A stretch of 64,000 nt of DNA from Bacillus sp. Bos-x628 (GTDB lineage Bacteria; Bacillota; Bacilli; Bacillales; Bacillaceae), in assembly GCF_040500475.1 (NCBI RefSeq), contig NZ_CP159358.1:1984001-2048000 (forward strand), written 5' to 3'. Positions within the stretch are counted from its first letter, which is position 1. Every line of letters starts with the position of its first letter. The position numbers and the translations under genes were made by a program. This document shows positions 26,627 through 36,006 of the stretch, piece after piece. A model generated the notes under the pieces. That model saw nothing but the letters and a program-made list of their open reading frames with translations, was not told where the DNA came from and made no database searches.

Positions 26627-26639
26627 AAGGAGGCATTCG

Positions 26640-28559
26640 ATGTTAAAATCTCTCTTCCCTGCTGCTCTTCTTTTGGCCTTGCTGACCTCTTCCATTCCAA
26701 CGGAAAAGGTCAACTCTGCACCTATTCCAAACGCCAAACAAATGGTTCAAGACATGTCACTTGATGAAAAAATTGGTCAGATGCTCATGCTAGACTTTCG
26801 CAATTGGCAAACAAAAGATGAATCCACCCCTACAGGCTTAACGGAAATGAATAAAGAAGTATCTCACATTGTGGAGAAATATTATCTAGGCGGCGTCATT
26901 TTATTTGCAGAAAATGTCGTGAATACGAAACAAACCGTCAAACTAACTCATGATTTCCAAAAAGCCTCACCGAACATTCCTTTACTCATTTCTATTGACC
27001 AAGAAGGCGGAGTCGTCACAAGACTACAAAAGGGAACACATTTCCCAGGAAATATGTCGATTGGTGCTTCTAGAAGTAACAAAAATGCATACAACACAGG
27101 AAAAATCATCGGTAAAGAATTAAAAGCACTAGGTATTAACACAAACTTCTCTCCTGTTCTTGATGTGAATCATAACCCAAACAACCCCGTCATTGGCGTC
27201 CGTTCCTTTAGCTCTGACCCTGAACTTGTCACTAAGCTTGGCCTGCAAACCATGAAGGGACTTCAAAAAGAAGATACCATTTCAACATTAAAGCATTTCC
27301 CAGGACATGGTGATACGGCTGTTGATAGTCATTATGGATTACCTCTTGTGGAACATGATCTCGAACGATTAAAAAAAGTTGAACTGTATCCTTTCCAACA
27401 AGCGATAAACGCAGGTGCTGATATGGTCATGACCGCACATGTTCAATTTCCCGCCATTGATGACACCACCTATAAAAGTAAAAAAGATGGCGAGGACATC
27501 ATGGTGCCAGCCACCCTGTCAAAAAAAGTCATCACACATTTATTAAAAGAAAATATGGGCTTTCAAGGAGTTGTTGTCACTGACGCCTTAAATATGAAAG
27601 CAATTGCAGATAATTTTGGACAGGAAGAAGCCGTGATCATGGCTATTAAGGCAGGAGTCGACATTGCTCTCATGCCAGCGCCTGTTACGTCCTTAAAAAC
27701 AGAGAAAAACCTAGAAAATGTGTTTAATGCTTTAAAACGAGCCGTTCTAACAAAAGAAATCCCGATGTCTCAAATCAACCAATCTGTCGAAAAAATCCTT
27801 CAATTGAAGATCAAGCGCGGAATCATTTCCGCTAAAAAACCAGTAAGCCTTGAGAAAAAAATCAAAAAAGCCTCACAAGTGGTTGGAAAAAAGTCACATC
27901 GCAGAACAGAACAAAAAATGGCCCGAGAAGGAATCACGCTGCTGAAGAACAACCATAAAACCTTACCTTTCAAGCCAAAAAAGAATAACCGGATTCTTGT
28001 CATGGCGCCTTATCAAGATCAGACTGAAGCCATGTCGGTCACTATACAATCACTGATTAAACAAAAAAAAATCAAACCAGTGCGTATTCAAACATACTCC
28101 TTTGCTGACCGAGCCTTCTCAAAAGAAATAGCCAACTTCATTAAAGAAGCTGACTATGTCATTACCGGTTCTTACGTTGTACAAAACGACCCTGCTGTCA
28201 ATGATGGGATAATTGATGACAATGTACAGGATCCAAAGAAATGGGCAACTGCCTTCCCTCGTGCTGTATTGAAAGAAACAAAATCACAAAACAAAAAAAT
28301 GGCAATTATGAGCCTAAGAAACCCTTATGATGCAGCGAACTTTGAAGAAGCAGACGCATTACTCGCTGTCTATGGTTTTAAAGGCTACGCAAATGGACAA
28401 TTCAACCAACCGAATATTCCGGCTGGGCTGGAAGTGATTTTTGGAACTGTAACACCTAAAGGGAGACTGCCAGTTGATATCCCCTCTGTGACCCAGCCGA
28501 ATCAAACCCTTTATCCATTTGGCTATGGACTAACCATGAAAGGTAAATTGATGAAATAG
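26640..28559 (+). CDS. nagZ: Exo-beta-N-acetylglucosaminidase NagZ (GH3)
   Basis: The 639-residue secreted enzyme has a GH3 barrel with [14 protein letters not shown] (the Asp-His acid/base loop, residues about 220-233) and [11 protein letters not shown] (nucleophile Asp), followed by the second alpha/beta domain found in the Bacillus form. It releases GlcNAc from wall fragments. A signal peptide ([16 protein letters not shown]) is present; no lipobox Cys is seen. AGGAGG precedes the ATG. Confidence 0.95.
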   Translation: MLKSLFPAALLLALLTSSIPTEKVNSAPIPNAKQMVQDMSLDEKIGQMLMLDFRNWQTKDESTPTGLTEMNKEVSHIVEKYYLGGVILFAENVVNTKQTVKLTHDFQKASPNIPLLISIDQEGGVVTRLQKGTHFPGNMSIGASRSNKNAYNTGKIIGKELKALGINTNFSPVLDVNHNPNNPVIGVRSFSSDPELVTKLGLQTMKGLQKEDTISTLKHFPGHGDTAVDSHYGLPLVEHDLERLKKVELYPFQQAINAGADMVMTAHVQFPAIDDTTYKSKKDGEDIMVPATLSKKVITHLLKENMGFQGVVVTDALNMKAIADNFGQEEAVIMAIKAGVDIALMPAPVTSLKTEKNLENVFNALKRAVLTKEIPMSQINQSVEKILQLKIKRGIISAKKPVSLEKKIKKASQVVGKKSHRRTEQKMAREGITLLKNNHKTLPFKPKKNNRILVMAPYQDQTEAMSVTIQSLIKQKKIKPVRIQTYSFADRAFSKEIANFIKEADYVITGSYVVQNDPAVNDGIIDDNVQDPKKWATAFPRAVLKETKSQNKKMAIMSLRNPYDAANFEEADALLAVYGFKGYANGQFNQPNIPAGLEVIFGTVTPKGRLPVDIPSVTQPNQTLYPFGYGLTMKGKLMK

Positions 28560-28570
28560 GAGGGTTCCCC

Positions 28571-29806
28571 ATGAAAAAAACAGCAAGTTTTGTACTCGCA
28601 AGCATTCTTATGATGAGCACATTGACCGCCGCCTCCCCTGCAGATCATGGACGTTCGGATACAAAAATGGTGAAAACGGGTATCGAAACATTACTCTCAA
28701 GTAACCTCTCATGGATGAAAGGAAAAAAAGTAGGGCTTATAACAAACCCAACTGGCATTGATGCAAACATGAAAAGCAGTGTCGACCTCCTATTTGAATA
28801 CCCGAATATTCAATTGACTGCTCTATATGGACCCGAACACGGCGTGCGTGGAGATGCGCAGGCGGGTGAAGGGATTGAATTCTATACAGATGAAAAAACT
28901 GGCTTACCCGTTTACTCGTTGTATGGAAAAACGAGAAAACCTACTCCTGACATGCTGAAAGATATAGATGTGCTACTGTTTGATATTCAAGACGTCGGCA
29001 CTCGTTATTACACTTATATCTACACCATGGCCTATGCAATGGAAGCGGCTAAGGAAAACAACATACCATTTGTCGTCCTAGACCGTCCCAATCCATTAGG
29101 CGGCTTAAAAGTAGAAGGACCTGTATTAGAGCCCGAATATGCCTCATTTGTAGGTCTCTATCCGATTCCATTAAGACATGGATTGACCACCGGAGAACTG
29201 GCACGTATGTTTAATAAAGAATTCAACATCAACGCAGATCTGACGGTCATCAAAATGAAAAATTGGAAGCGTTCCATGACTTTCGATGACACGAAACTTC
29301 CTTTCGTCCTTCCTTCACCTAACATGCCGACTGTCGACAGCACCTTTGTTTACCCTGCAACGGGCTTAATTGAAGGCACAAATGTTTCTGAAGGAAGAGG
29401 AACGACAAAACCCTTCGAGCTCATTGGTGCTCCATATATTAATAGTAATGAACTAGCAGATCAATTAAATCGTTTGAAACTAAAAGGCGTTCAATTCAGA
29501 CCTGTCTCTTTCACTCCAACCTTTTCAAAGCATGCCGGCACTCTTTCTCACGGTGTCCAACTATATGTGAAAGATCGTTCTTCATTTGAAGCCGTCAAAA
29601 CTGGGTTGTCTATCATCAAAACAATACATGATTTGTATCCTGAAGACTTTCAATTCCTTCAAACAGAAAGCTTTAATAAGCTTATCGGCAATGGTTGGGT
29701 AAGAGAAGAGATTAACAAGGGCACTTCAGTCAAACACATCATGAAACGCTATCATCATGACCTCAAAACATTTGAAAAGAAAAGAAAGGGATACCTCCTC
29801 TATTAA
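28571..29806 (+). CDS. namZ: Exo-beta-N-acetylmuramidase NamZ (DUF1343, GH171)
   Basis: The 411-residue secreted protein has a signal peptide (MKKTASFVLASILMMSTLTA) and the DUF1343 signatures GLITNPTGID, LYGPEHGVRGDAQAGE and DIQDVGTRYYTY. NamZ removes MurNAc from the non-reducing end of peptidoglycan chains, which feeds MurP. It is the last gene of the operon. Confidence 0.93.
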   Translation: MKKTASFVLASILMMSTLTAASPADHGRSDTKMVKTGIETLLSSNLSWMKGKKVGLITNPTGIDANMKSSVDLLFEYPNIQLTALYGPEHGVRGDAQAGEGIEFYTDEKTGLPVYSLYGKTRKPTPDMLKDIDVLLFDIQDVGTRYYTYIYTMAYAMEAAKENNIPFVVLDRPNPLGGLKVEGPVLEPEYASFVGLYPIPLRHGLTTGELARMFNKEFNINADLTVIKMKNWKRSMTFDDTKLPFVLPSPNMPTVDSTFVYPATGLIEGTNVSEGRGTTKPFELIGAPYINSNELADQLNRLKLKGVQFRPVSFTPTFSKHAGTLSHGVQLYVKDRSSFEAVKTGLSIIKTIHDLYPEDFQFLQTESFNKLIGNGWVREEINKGTSVKHIMKRYHHDLKTFEKKRKGYLLY

Positions 29807-29844
29807 AAATGATCATGAAATGAACAAAACATTTCTAACAAAAA

Positions 29845-29870
29845 AACCTCCACCAAGAAAAGTGGAGGTT
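29845..29870 (+). terminator. Hairpin at the end of the MurNAc operon
   Basis: AACCTCCAC pairs with GTGGAGGTT across 8 nt, 38 nt past the namZ stop. There is no T-run after it on the plus strand, while an A-run precedes it, so it is a weak plus-strand terminator or a minus-strand one. Confidence 0.55.
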
Positions 29871-30490
29871 GATTCATGATAAAAACTTGGTCCCCAAAGG
29901 TGGTTTCAGCTCAAAACGGTTTAGCAAATTGCCAAATAAGGAGCAATCACTTGCTGAAACAGCATGCCAATCACAACGGGAACAGCTAAAGCAGGAGGAA
30001 AAAGCTAATGGCAAGCACGGTTCTACTCCCCAAAAGCTTAGGAACATCCCCATCGTCGGCTAGGCAGGGCGCAATTTCAAAGGCGTAAAAGCCATCTACA
30101 AAACCACCTAAGCCACCACAGCCGCAGTCAGAGCGATTTTATAAGACATCACAAAAATCCTTTGACGTCCTAAAAACATCGCAAAAAGGCTTGTACGGAC
30201 TTATCATCGCAAACATGAACTGGAATGAATGTTGGAACAACCTTGAAGAGAGCTACCAAAAGATTCTCAAATCTTAATTAACCTCTTAAATAATTTTAAT
30301 GAACAATATACACAATGGACATGCGAATTCGTTTATAAATACAATTCTAAAACCTTGATTAACTAAATACCTTTCACGTTTTTTTGTTTTTATTGGACTT
30401 CAAACCGACAAAAAACCGAGAAAAGGGGGGATAAAGAGGCATAGTTGCAGATGCAATATCGAATCTTTTGAAAGCAAAGTAATACGAACC
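29871..30490. other. Gene remnants between namZ and tRNA-Thr
   Basis: No intact gene. On the minus strand between about 30020 and 29930 a short hydrophobic piece (ALAVPVVIGMLFQQVIAPY) with adjoining stops looks like a decayed membrane transporter. On the plus strand a frame ending near 30276 (NECWNNLEESYQKILKS) is open for about 50 codons without a good start. Neither can be named. Confidence 0.35.
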
Positions 30491-30515
30491 TAATTAAAAA
30501 AATAGACACAAAAAA

Positions 30516-30541
30516 AAGCCTTCTCACCTTCGAGAAACCTT
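30516..30541 (-). terminator. tRNA-Thr terminator
   Basis: AAGGTTTCTC pairs with GAGAAGGCTT (one internal mismatch) and is followed by a run of T on the minus strand, about 25 nt past the tRNA. Confidence 0.65.
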
Positions 30542-30563
30542 GTCATATCAGCATATAGAGGAA

Positions 30564-30636
30564 AGCTTCCAAGCGGGCTCGAACCGCTGACCTCTTCCTT
30601 ACCATGGAAGTGCTCTACCTACTGAGCTATGGAAGC
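30564..30636 (-). tRNA. tRNA-Thr(GGU), island B attachment site
   Basis: Complete 73-nt cloverleaf with anticodon GGT in ATGGTAAG and T-loop GGTTCGAGCCC. Its first 46 nt are within the 47-bp repeat that bounds island B, so its 5' part comes from the island and its 3' part is the original chromosomal gene. Confidence 0.95.
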
Positions 30637-30637
30637 A
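30591..30637. repeat. Left 47-bp attachment repeat
   Basis: Begins CCTCTTCCTTACCATGGAAG and ends TATGGAAGCA; perfectly repeated at 43006-43052. Crossover must have occurred inside it. Confidence 0.93.
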
Positions 30638-30692
30638 AATTTGTCAAGTACAGAGACACTTGAACCACTTTCCAGTGAGAAGCACAAAATTT

Positions 30693-30721
30693 ATTATATA
30701 AGGGTCGTACAAAAAACGCAA
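30693..30721 (-). promoter_or_regulatory. tRNA-Thr promoter located in island DNA
   Basis: TTGCGT (30721-30716) and TATAAT (30698-30693) are spaced 17 nt and point to the tRNA 57 nt downstream. They lie outside the 47-bp repeat, on the island side, so the island appears to drive the host tRNA gene. Confidence 0.7.
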
Positions 30722-30854
30722 GTGGTTTTTTTAAAAATTTTTATTAAAATAATTTAACTCGTGAATTGAGCTGTGAGAGGGAATGAATTGACCAATGACC
30801 AGCTCAAGAAAAAATAATTTGCTTAGAGAGCGAATCTCAAGCACTCCCCCTCAG

Positions 30855-31121
30855 TTATTTATCATCTTCAGTTATCAATTTGAGTATTTCATTAAAATCT
30901 TTTATATCAAGTCTCTGCATAATTTTCCCCAAATAGTGCAAATTGATTGAGCGAGCTGTTTTCATTCCTGTGAGGGTGCTTCTCCTTATTCCTAGCTCGT
31001 CAGCCAAATCAGTTTGGTAAATACCTTTCTTTTTTAGCACTTCATCAAGGTTGAATTTTACTCTTGGGAGCAAATCAGAGGTATCTGGCTTTCGATATGG
31101 CTCTCTTTTATCTTCTGTCAT
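30855..31121 (-). CDS. Small HTH (XRE/Cro-type) protein
   Basis: An 88-residue protein with a helix-turn-helix at about residues 33-60 (YQTDLADELGIRRSTLTGM). Such proteins are phage or plasmid repressors. Start is the ATG at 31121, directly after AGGAGGTGATA; the longer frame to 31151 is not supported. It is the island gene nearest the left repeat. Confidence 0.7.
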   Translation of the reverse strand: MTEDKREPYRKPDTSDLLPRVKFNLDEVLKKKGIYQTDLADELGIRRSTLTGMKTARSINLHYLGKIMQRLDIKDFNEILKLITEDDK

Positions 31122-31244
31122 ATTATCACCTCCTGAACACATTTTAAGCATATCAGTTTATTCTGTAAAGAGTAAAAGCCAGCTCACAAGGAGCCAGCTT
31201 CTTAATTATTATAACCTCCCATAAAGCTTTCTGAGGGGGGTTTT

Positions 31245-31506
31245 TTATGTTCTTTTAATGTATCTCTCAAGAGCTTTTTCTACAAGCTGAAATAGTTCAT
31301 CATTATAAGTTTTCCTGTGAATCATTTCTAAAAAGGGGAGTAATAAAGCTCTTTTCTGGCTCATTTATCCATTTTTCTATTTTAGCATGGCTCTGAGTTT
31401 GTTTATCTTTGTTAACCGATAGCATGACTCCCAGCTCGTTAATATGAATATTAAATCTGTTTCCATCCTCCCAGACTTTAATAACCAAGACAGTGCTCTT
31501 TTTCAT
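31245..31506 (-). pseudogene. Small island protein gene with a frameshift
   Basis: The frame from 31506 reads MKKSTVLVIKVWEDGNRF to EPEK, after which the other frame continues as LPFLEMIHRKTYNDELFQL to a stop at 31245. A single-base shift near 31350 explains this; the undamaged protein would have about 86 residues. Function unknown. Confidence 0.55.
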
Positions 31507-31569
31507 GAGTTCTCTTCCTTATGTTCTTATAAATAAGCTAGCCCCAAAGAGAGCCAGCTCAATGGGGTT

Positions 31570-31888
31570 TTAGTAAATATATTTTGAAGCGTTCATTCCT
31601 TCTTTTACAACTTCCTCAAGGTTGTTTTCATTGAGCATATCATCAAGAAGGCTTACCAGTTCTTCTGAGTTAGGGAAAAGCTTTCCAGAAATCTCATTGA
31701 GCATAAGTCAAGGAGTTTTTCATGAACCAGTTCAAGAAGTTCATCCTCATGGGCTGTAACGTTTTCCACTTCTACTGGCTCACCTTGTCGGATAACGGTT
31801 GACTGGAAGCCATGAGGTTGAATTTTAATCATAAATTGAATTTCTCAACTGTAACCAAGAATACATTTCCTGTTTTAAATACTTTCAT
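31570..31888 (-). pseudogene. Small island gene broken by frameshifts
   Basis: Three short frames read in order: MKVFKTGNVFLVTVEKFN, then MIKIQPHGFQSTVIRQG to HEKLL, then MLNEISGKLFPNSEEL to MNASKYIY. Together they look like one protein of about 100 residues broken twice, near 31830 and 31705. Only fragments could be made. Function unknown. Confidence 0.5.
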
Positions 31889-31945
31889 TTTCATATATAT
31901 CATTCTCCCTTTGATTTTAATTTTTGGGAGCCAGCTCATAAATTC

Positions 31946-32227
31946 TTAACCGGAAATTTTAAATGTCATATATTCAAAAGCCCACCAAGCAAGAAAGTTT
32001 TTGAGGTCTGAATCTATGTTCATTGGTAGCCCTGTTTCCTCCTCAAATTCCCTTCTTAGTTGCTCAATGTCTTCATAATGAGTATCGAAAAACTTGGGAG
32101 TGTCTGAATAATAAATAAGTTCAGGGACACAACCACTCGCACAACCATGAGAGAGAACGTCTTGAGCAAATATAGCTCCTCCATGATTTTCTATTATCAT
32201 TCTCACTTCCTTTTCAAGCTTATTCAT
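31946..32227 (-). CDS. Hypothetical island protein, 93 residues
   Basis: An acidic protein with HGCASGC (two close Cys) and a Trp-rich end (FLAWWAFEYMTF). I recall similar small proteins in Bacillus phages but cannot name a family or a role. A weak ribosome binding site (GGAGGCATTTTAAC) precedes the ATG. No disruption is visible. Confidence 0.6.
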   Translation of the reverse strand: MNKLEKEVRMIIENHGGAIFAQDVLSHGCASGCVPELIYYSDTPKFFDTHYEDIEQLRREFEEETGLPMNIDSDLKNFLAWWAFEYMTFKISG

Positions 32228-32289
32228 GTTAAAATGCCTCCAAGAGTTTGAATTTGGGGAGTAACCTTCTGAGTTTGGTCGCTGAGGGG

Positions 32290-32382
32290 TTACTCCTCAT
32301 TTTGTTTTAATGGAGTCATAGCATACTTTGTGATAAGTAGGCTCAAAGTTATCATTCCAACAACCTCAAAGAACAACTCCAT
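32290..32382 (-). CDS. 30-residue membrane peptide
   Basis: MELFFEVVGMITLSLLITKY begins a short frame with one hydrophobic helix and a polar tail (TPLKQNEE). The ribosome binding site AAGGAGGTG is near perfect. Size and shape fit the toxins of type I toxin-antitoxin pairs or other tiny phage membrane proteins; there is no evidence for either beyond that. Too short for routine gene finding. Confidence 0.5.
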   Translation of the reverse strand: MELFFEVVGMITLSLLITKYAMTPLKQNEE

Positions 32383-32665
32383 TTATTCACCTCCTTGAGT
32401 TGCTCCAGAGTCACTCATTTATTTCTAGTCCATTCATGAGCACCTTTTGATAGTGTCACCTTTTCAATTTATAAACTCTTATTCGTTAATCAGTATAAAC
32501 CTTACAAGTAACATTATAAAATCATAACAGTTTATCAGCCAATAGATTTTTCGCAACTTTTTTCTGTTTTACTCAAAACGGTTTATACATAAGCATAAAA
32601 AAGAGCCAGCTAAAGCCAGCTCCAAGGAAATACTTTATAAAAATGAACCAACCATATTGGTGGTC

Positions 32666-33679
32666 TTATTCAGCAATTGCATATTCATGCTCTTGATTTA
32701 CATTCATTTCACTGTTCAATACGCTAATAATATTAGTGGCAATTCTTCTTATAACTGGCACTGTAACAGAGTTACCAGCTTGTTTGTATTTATGTGAGTT
32801 TGCCATTCCCTCCGGAAAACGATAATCAACTGGGAATCCTTGCAATAGTAAGCATTCCTCTGGAGTTAATTTCCTTATATTGTTTTGAAAGTCTAATATA
32901 AGAGGAACATTATGTCCTCCAGTTCCCATATTCGCTGTCAATGTTGGACAAACATTACTCCTGTTTTCTCGAACATAAATACGTCTTAATTGATATGTTG
33001 TTTCCGAACTAGTCATAGTTTCTCTCAACATTTCATAGTATTGAGAAGTTTCATCATAATAATATCTTTCGTCAAACATTCGATTACGGTCTACTACATC
33101 GTTAAGATGATTAGTTAAAGGAATTGGGTCTGGAAAGCGAAACATTTTAGATTGGTTCTCGTCTTGAAAACCTACAATATAAATCCGCTCTCTGTTTTGT
33201 GGCACGTTCCCATATTCCATTGAATTAAGCACTTCTGCTTTGACGGTATAGCCATAAGCTTCTAAAGCTTCTTTTATTACTCTGAATGTATTTCCTTTAT
33301 CGTGAGTAAACAAGTTCTTTACGTTTTCAAGCATTATTGCTTGTGGCAAGCGACCATAAACATTCCTTTGCGCTTCCAGCACCTCTAATATTTGAAAAAA
33401 TACATTTCCCCTATCATCTTCAAACCCTTTACGATAGCCAGCTATTGAAAAGGCTTGGCAAGGAAAACCGCCAATCAAAATGTCCAATTCAGGAATAGTG
33501 CTTTTATCTAATTGGGTAATGTCACCTTCTTGCAAATAAGTATCCCCAAAATAATTTTTATAAGTAATACAAGCATTCTTGTCTATTTCATTTGCCCAGA
33601 CAATCCTAGCGCCAGCTTGGATAAACCCTAAACAAGTTCCACCTATCCCAGCAAACATACTACCTACTCGATAAGTCAA
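32666..33679 (-). CDS. DNA (cytosine-5) methyltransferase of a type II R-M system
   Basis: The 337-residue enzyme has all main C5-MTase motifs in order: I (SMFAGIGGTCLGFIQAG), IV (GGFPCQAFSIAG, catalytic Cys74), VI (MLENVKNL), VIII (NRERIYIVGF) and X (GNSVTVPVIRRI). It methylates C5 of cytosine at the site cut by the partner nuclease. The target recognition region (about 190-265) does not reveal the site. It is divergent from the regulator-endonuclease-Vsr genes. The linked Vsr supports 5-methylcytosine as product. Confidence 0.95.
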   Translation of the reverse strand: MTYRVGSMFAGIGGTCLGFIQAGARIVWANEIDKNACITYKNYFGDTYLQEGDITQLDKSTIPELDILIGGFPCQAFSIAGYRKGFEDDRGNVFFQILEVLEAQRNVYGRLPQAIMLENVKNLFTHDKGNTFRVIKEALEAYGYTVKAEVLNSMEYGNVPQNRERIYIVGFQDENQSKMFRFPDPIPLTNHLNDVVDRNRMFDERYYYDETSQYYEMLRETMTSSETTYQLRRIYVRENRSNVCPTLTANMGTGGHNVPLILDFQNNIRKLTPEECLLLQGFPVDYRFPEGMANSHKYKQAGNSVTVPVIRRIATNIISVLNSEMNVNQEHEYAIAE

Positions 33680-33773
33680 TATTATACCTCCTTGCTAACA
33701 TAAAGCTTATCCGATAATGTAATTTTACCATAAGGACTGGATTAAATGAATAATTATATCATTTTTTAGTTAT

Positions 33774-33830
33774 AAGTTAGCTAATAGAAAACACCTTAAT
33801 TAATTTCTTTTGTTTGCTGTTAGCTAACTT
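33774..33830. promoter_or_regulatory. Perfect inverted repeat between the divergent R-M genes
   Basis: AAGTTAGCTAA (33774-33784) and its exact inverse TTAGCTAACTT (33820-33830) are 35 nt apart. Each holds the palindrome TTAGCTAA. They lie between the methyltransferase start and the small HTH gene, so they are the likely operator (C-box type) for that protein. Confidence 0.65.
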
Positions 33831-33889
33831 TGGACTATTTTAGGGGATACTGGTGATACTCTGAAAACAACAAATTTTGGAGGTGCAAA

Positions 33890-34126
33890 ATGATACCATT
33901 CCTTGGCAATCGTATTCAAAACGCAAGAGAAGCTCGTGGATTATTACCTAGCCAAATCGCTGAAAAAGTTGGAGTCACTAGAAGTACTTGGTCACTATAT
34001 GAAAGTGAAAATCGAACACCATCTTTGGACACTTTCACAAGAATAGCTAAGACATTGAACGTATCAGCTGACTACCTTTTGGGTCTGAAGGTAGAAATGA
34101 CAAGCATAAAAGAGGAGGAAAAATAA
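33890..34126 (+). CDS. Controller (C) protein of the R-M system
   Basis: A 78-residue XRE-type protein, with helix-turn-helix at about residues 18-42 (PSQIAEKVGVTRSTWSLYE). Small proteins of this kind placed directly before a type II endonuclease gene are C proteins; they delay nuclease synthesis until the methylase has protected the DNA. Its stop overlaps the endonuclease start by one base (TAATG), so the two are coupled. Ribosome binding site TGGAGGTG. Confidence 0.8.
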   Translation: MIPFLGNRIQNAREARGLLPSQIAEKVGVTRSTWSLYESENRTPSLDTFTRIAKTLNVSADYLLGLKVEMTSIKEEEK

Positions 34127-35274
34127 TGTTCTTTACTAATCAGTCAGCTATCAACCGTACAACTTACAAACAAATGCTTAGCTCAACTGGTTCTTTATCT
34201 AATTTGTTCTCGGAAAGCGATTCTCCTTATTTGGTCTCAAGAAATGTAGAAAATGCTTTTTGTGAAGCCTTTGGAGCTGAAAATTTAGGGAGGTCAGACT
34301 GTTCAGCTGATGCTTCAAAAGACAGAGTCGGAATCGGTATTAAGACCTTTCTTCATGGTAATGGTAAAACTCTCCAAAAGATAGCTGAGTTCAATAAAGA
34401 CTCAGATTTGTACCGTGGAAAGTCACCAAAAGAACTGATAAACACAGTTGCTTCTCTCCGTAACGAAAGAATTGAGTTTACCAAAAGAACGTATGGTATT
34501 GATTCAATGATATATCACTGTGTAACAAGAAAGCCAGGAAAAATCCTTATTTTTGAGGAACCTATGGACTTAATCCTAATATCCTCAATTACAAATATAA
34601 AGGTAAGCAACAACAGAAATTCAATAACCTTTGAGGACGGTCTGCACGAATACAGTTTTAATGTTACAAAAAGCACTCTTTATAAGCGCTTTATCACTGA
34701 TGAACCTATTGAGGAAATTGACGTTGAAATCTTAGAAAATCCTTATCAGGAATTGGCTAAGCTATTTGGCCTTGAAATTGCACCAATTCAAGTACCAGCT
34801 GTTCCTAATCCATTTGAAAACCTTGAGCACGTTATGCTTCCACTCTTTTCTGACCGTGGGTCAAAGCGTCATGTACCAGAAAAAAGCGGTCTAAACCAAT
34901 GGAACGCTTTAGGTCGACCACGAAATCCTAACGAGATTTATATACCAATTCCAAAATGGATTCATAATGTATTTCCAACATTTTTCCCTGCTCGTGATAA
35001 ACCTTTTCAGTTACATTTACCAGATAAATCCCTTTTATCAGCAAAAGTATGCCAAGACAACAGTAAAGCACTTATGTCTAATCCAAATAGTGCTCTTGGG
35101 GAATGGCTATTAAGACAAGTCATGAACTTAAAAGAAAAAAAACTTCTAACCTATGAAATGCTGGAAAGACTAAATATTGACTCAGTAATTGTTTATAAAC
35201 ATAGTGAGCAACACTACTCCATTGATTTTTGTGAAATGGGTTCTTATGATGAATTTGAAAATGAAAACAAATAA
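34126..35274 (+). CDS. Probable type II restriction endonuclease
   Basis: A 382-residue protein without close named match in memory. The N-terminal half has SDCSADASKDRVGIGIKTF (about residues 57-75), which fits a PD-(D/E)XK nuclease core with Asp and the following IKT strand. The C-terminal part (from about 237: VMLPLFSDRG, GRPRNPNEIYIPIPKWIH, LGEWLLRQVMNL) resembles the B3-like DNA-binding domain of NgoFVII/EcoRII-type endonucleases. Its position between a C protein and vsr, opposite a C5 methylase, strongly supports restriction. Site unknown. No damage is visible, unlike most island genes. Confidence 0.78.
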   Translation: MFFTNQSAINRTTYKQMLSSTGSLSNLFSESDSPYLVSRNVENAFCEAFGAENLGRSDCSADASKDRVGIGIKTFLHGNGKTLQKIAEFNKDSDLYRGKSPKELINTVASLRNERIEFTKRTYGIDSMIYHCVTRKPGKILIFEEPMDLILISSITNIKVSNNRNSITFEDGLHEYSFNVTKSTLYKRFITDEPIEEIDVEILENPYQELAKLFGLEIAPIQVPAVPNPFENLEHVMLPLFSDRGSKRHVPEKSGLNQWNALGRPRNPNEIYIPIPKWIHNVFPTFFPARDKPFQLHLPDKSLLSAKVCQDNSKALMSNPNSALGEWLLRQVMNLKEKKLLTYEMLERLNIDSVIVYKHSEQHYSIDFCEMGSYDEFENENK

Positions 35275-35378
35275 ATAAGAAAAGCAATAAAGAACTATGA
35301 GGGGGTAAGATAGCGGGGCTTACTTCCTCGTTCATAGAATACAATTGAAATTATATCATGGCTTTGGAGGACTCTCCT

Positions 35379-35798
35379 ATGACTGACTCGGTTTCAAAAG
35401 AACAAAGAAGAAAAAACATGCAGGCAATCAAATCACGTTCAAAATTAGAAGATAAGGTTACTAAAGAATTATGGCACCGAGGAATAAGATTCCGAAAAAA
35501 CGTTAAGAAATTATACGGAAGTCCGGATATAGTAATTCAGAAATATAAAATAGTAATATTCATTGATTCTTGTTTCTGGCATCTGTGTGAAAAACACGGG
35601 AATATCCCTAAAAGTAATACAGAGTATTGGGAGAAAAAACTCGAAAGAAATAAAAAAAGAGATAAAGAGGTCAATAAATATTACGAGGAAAAGGACTGGA
35701 ATATAAAAAGAATATGGGAACACGAAATAAAGGAAGATTTTGATGAAACAATAAATCGTATCGTTGCATTCATAGAAGATATTAAGCACGAACCATAA
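35379..35798 (+). CDS. vsr: Very short patch repair endonuclease Vsr
   Basis: A 139-residue nuclease that nicks T:G mismatches arising from deamination of 5-methylcytosine. KEQRRKNMQAIKSRSKLE is the family start; Asp50 (YGSPDIV) and His68 (DSCFWH) match the catalytic Asp51 and His69 of the E. coli enzyme. The DGCFWHGC motif is here DSCFWHLC. The ATG at 35379 follows GGAGGACT; the frame is open 7 codons further. Its presence shows that the linked methylase makes 5-methylcytosine. Confidence 0.93.
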   Translation: MTDSVSKEQRRKNMQAIKSRSKLEDKVTKELWHRGIRFRKNVKKLYGSPDIVIQKYKIVIFIDSCFWHLCEKHGNIPKSNTEYWEKKLERNKKRDKEVNKYYEEKDWNIKRIWEHEIKEDFDETINRIVAFIEDIKHEP

Positions 35799-36006
35799 AG
35801 AAAAAGAGTGGTTAGTAAAAGAATTATGTGACCACAATGTTGAGTTAGCCAATATGGTGAGGTTGAAGTTAGTTTTCCTTTCAGAATTGAATTGGCTAGC
35901 TCAATTGATTAATAAAAAGATAAACCTCTCAGAGACTACAAGCTCCAGAGGGTCGCTCCTTCAGCACTTTTTCTCTCCAAGAGGTCTAGCTCATTATTAT
36001 TTGTTA

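Noticed and set aside
29869..30063. 64-codon plus-strand frame after namZ
   Set aside because: No ribosome binding site or family; it crosses the hairpin and overlaps minus-strand transporter-like debris.
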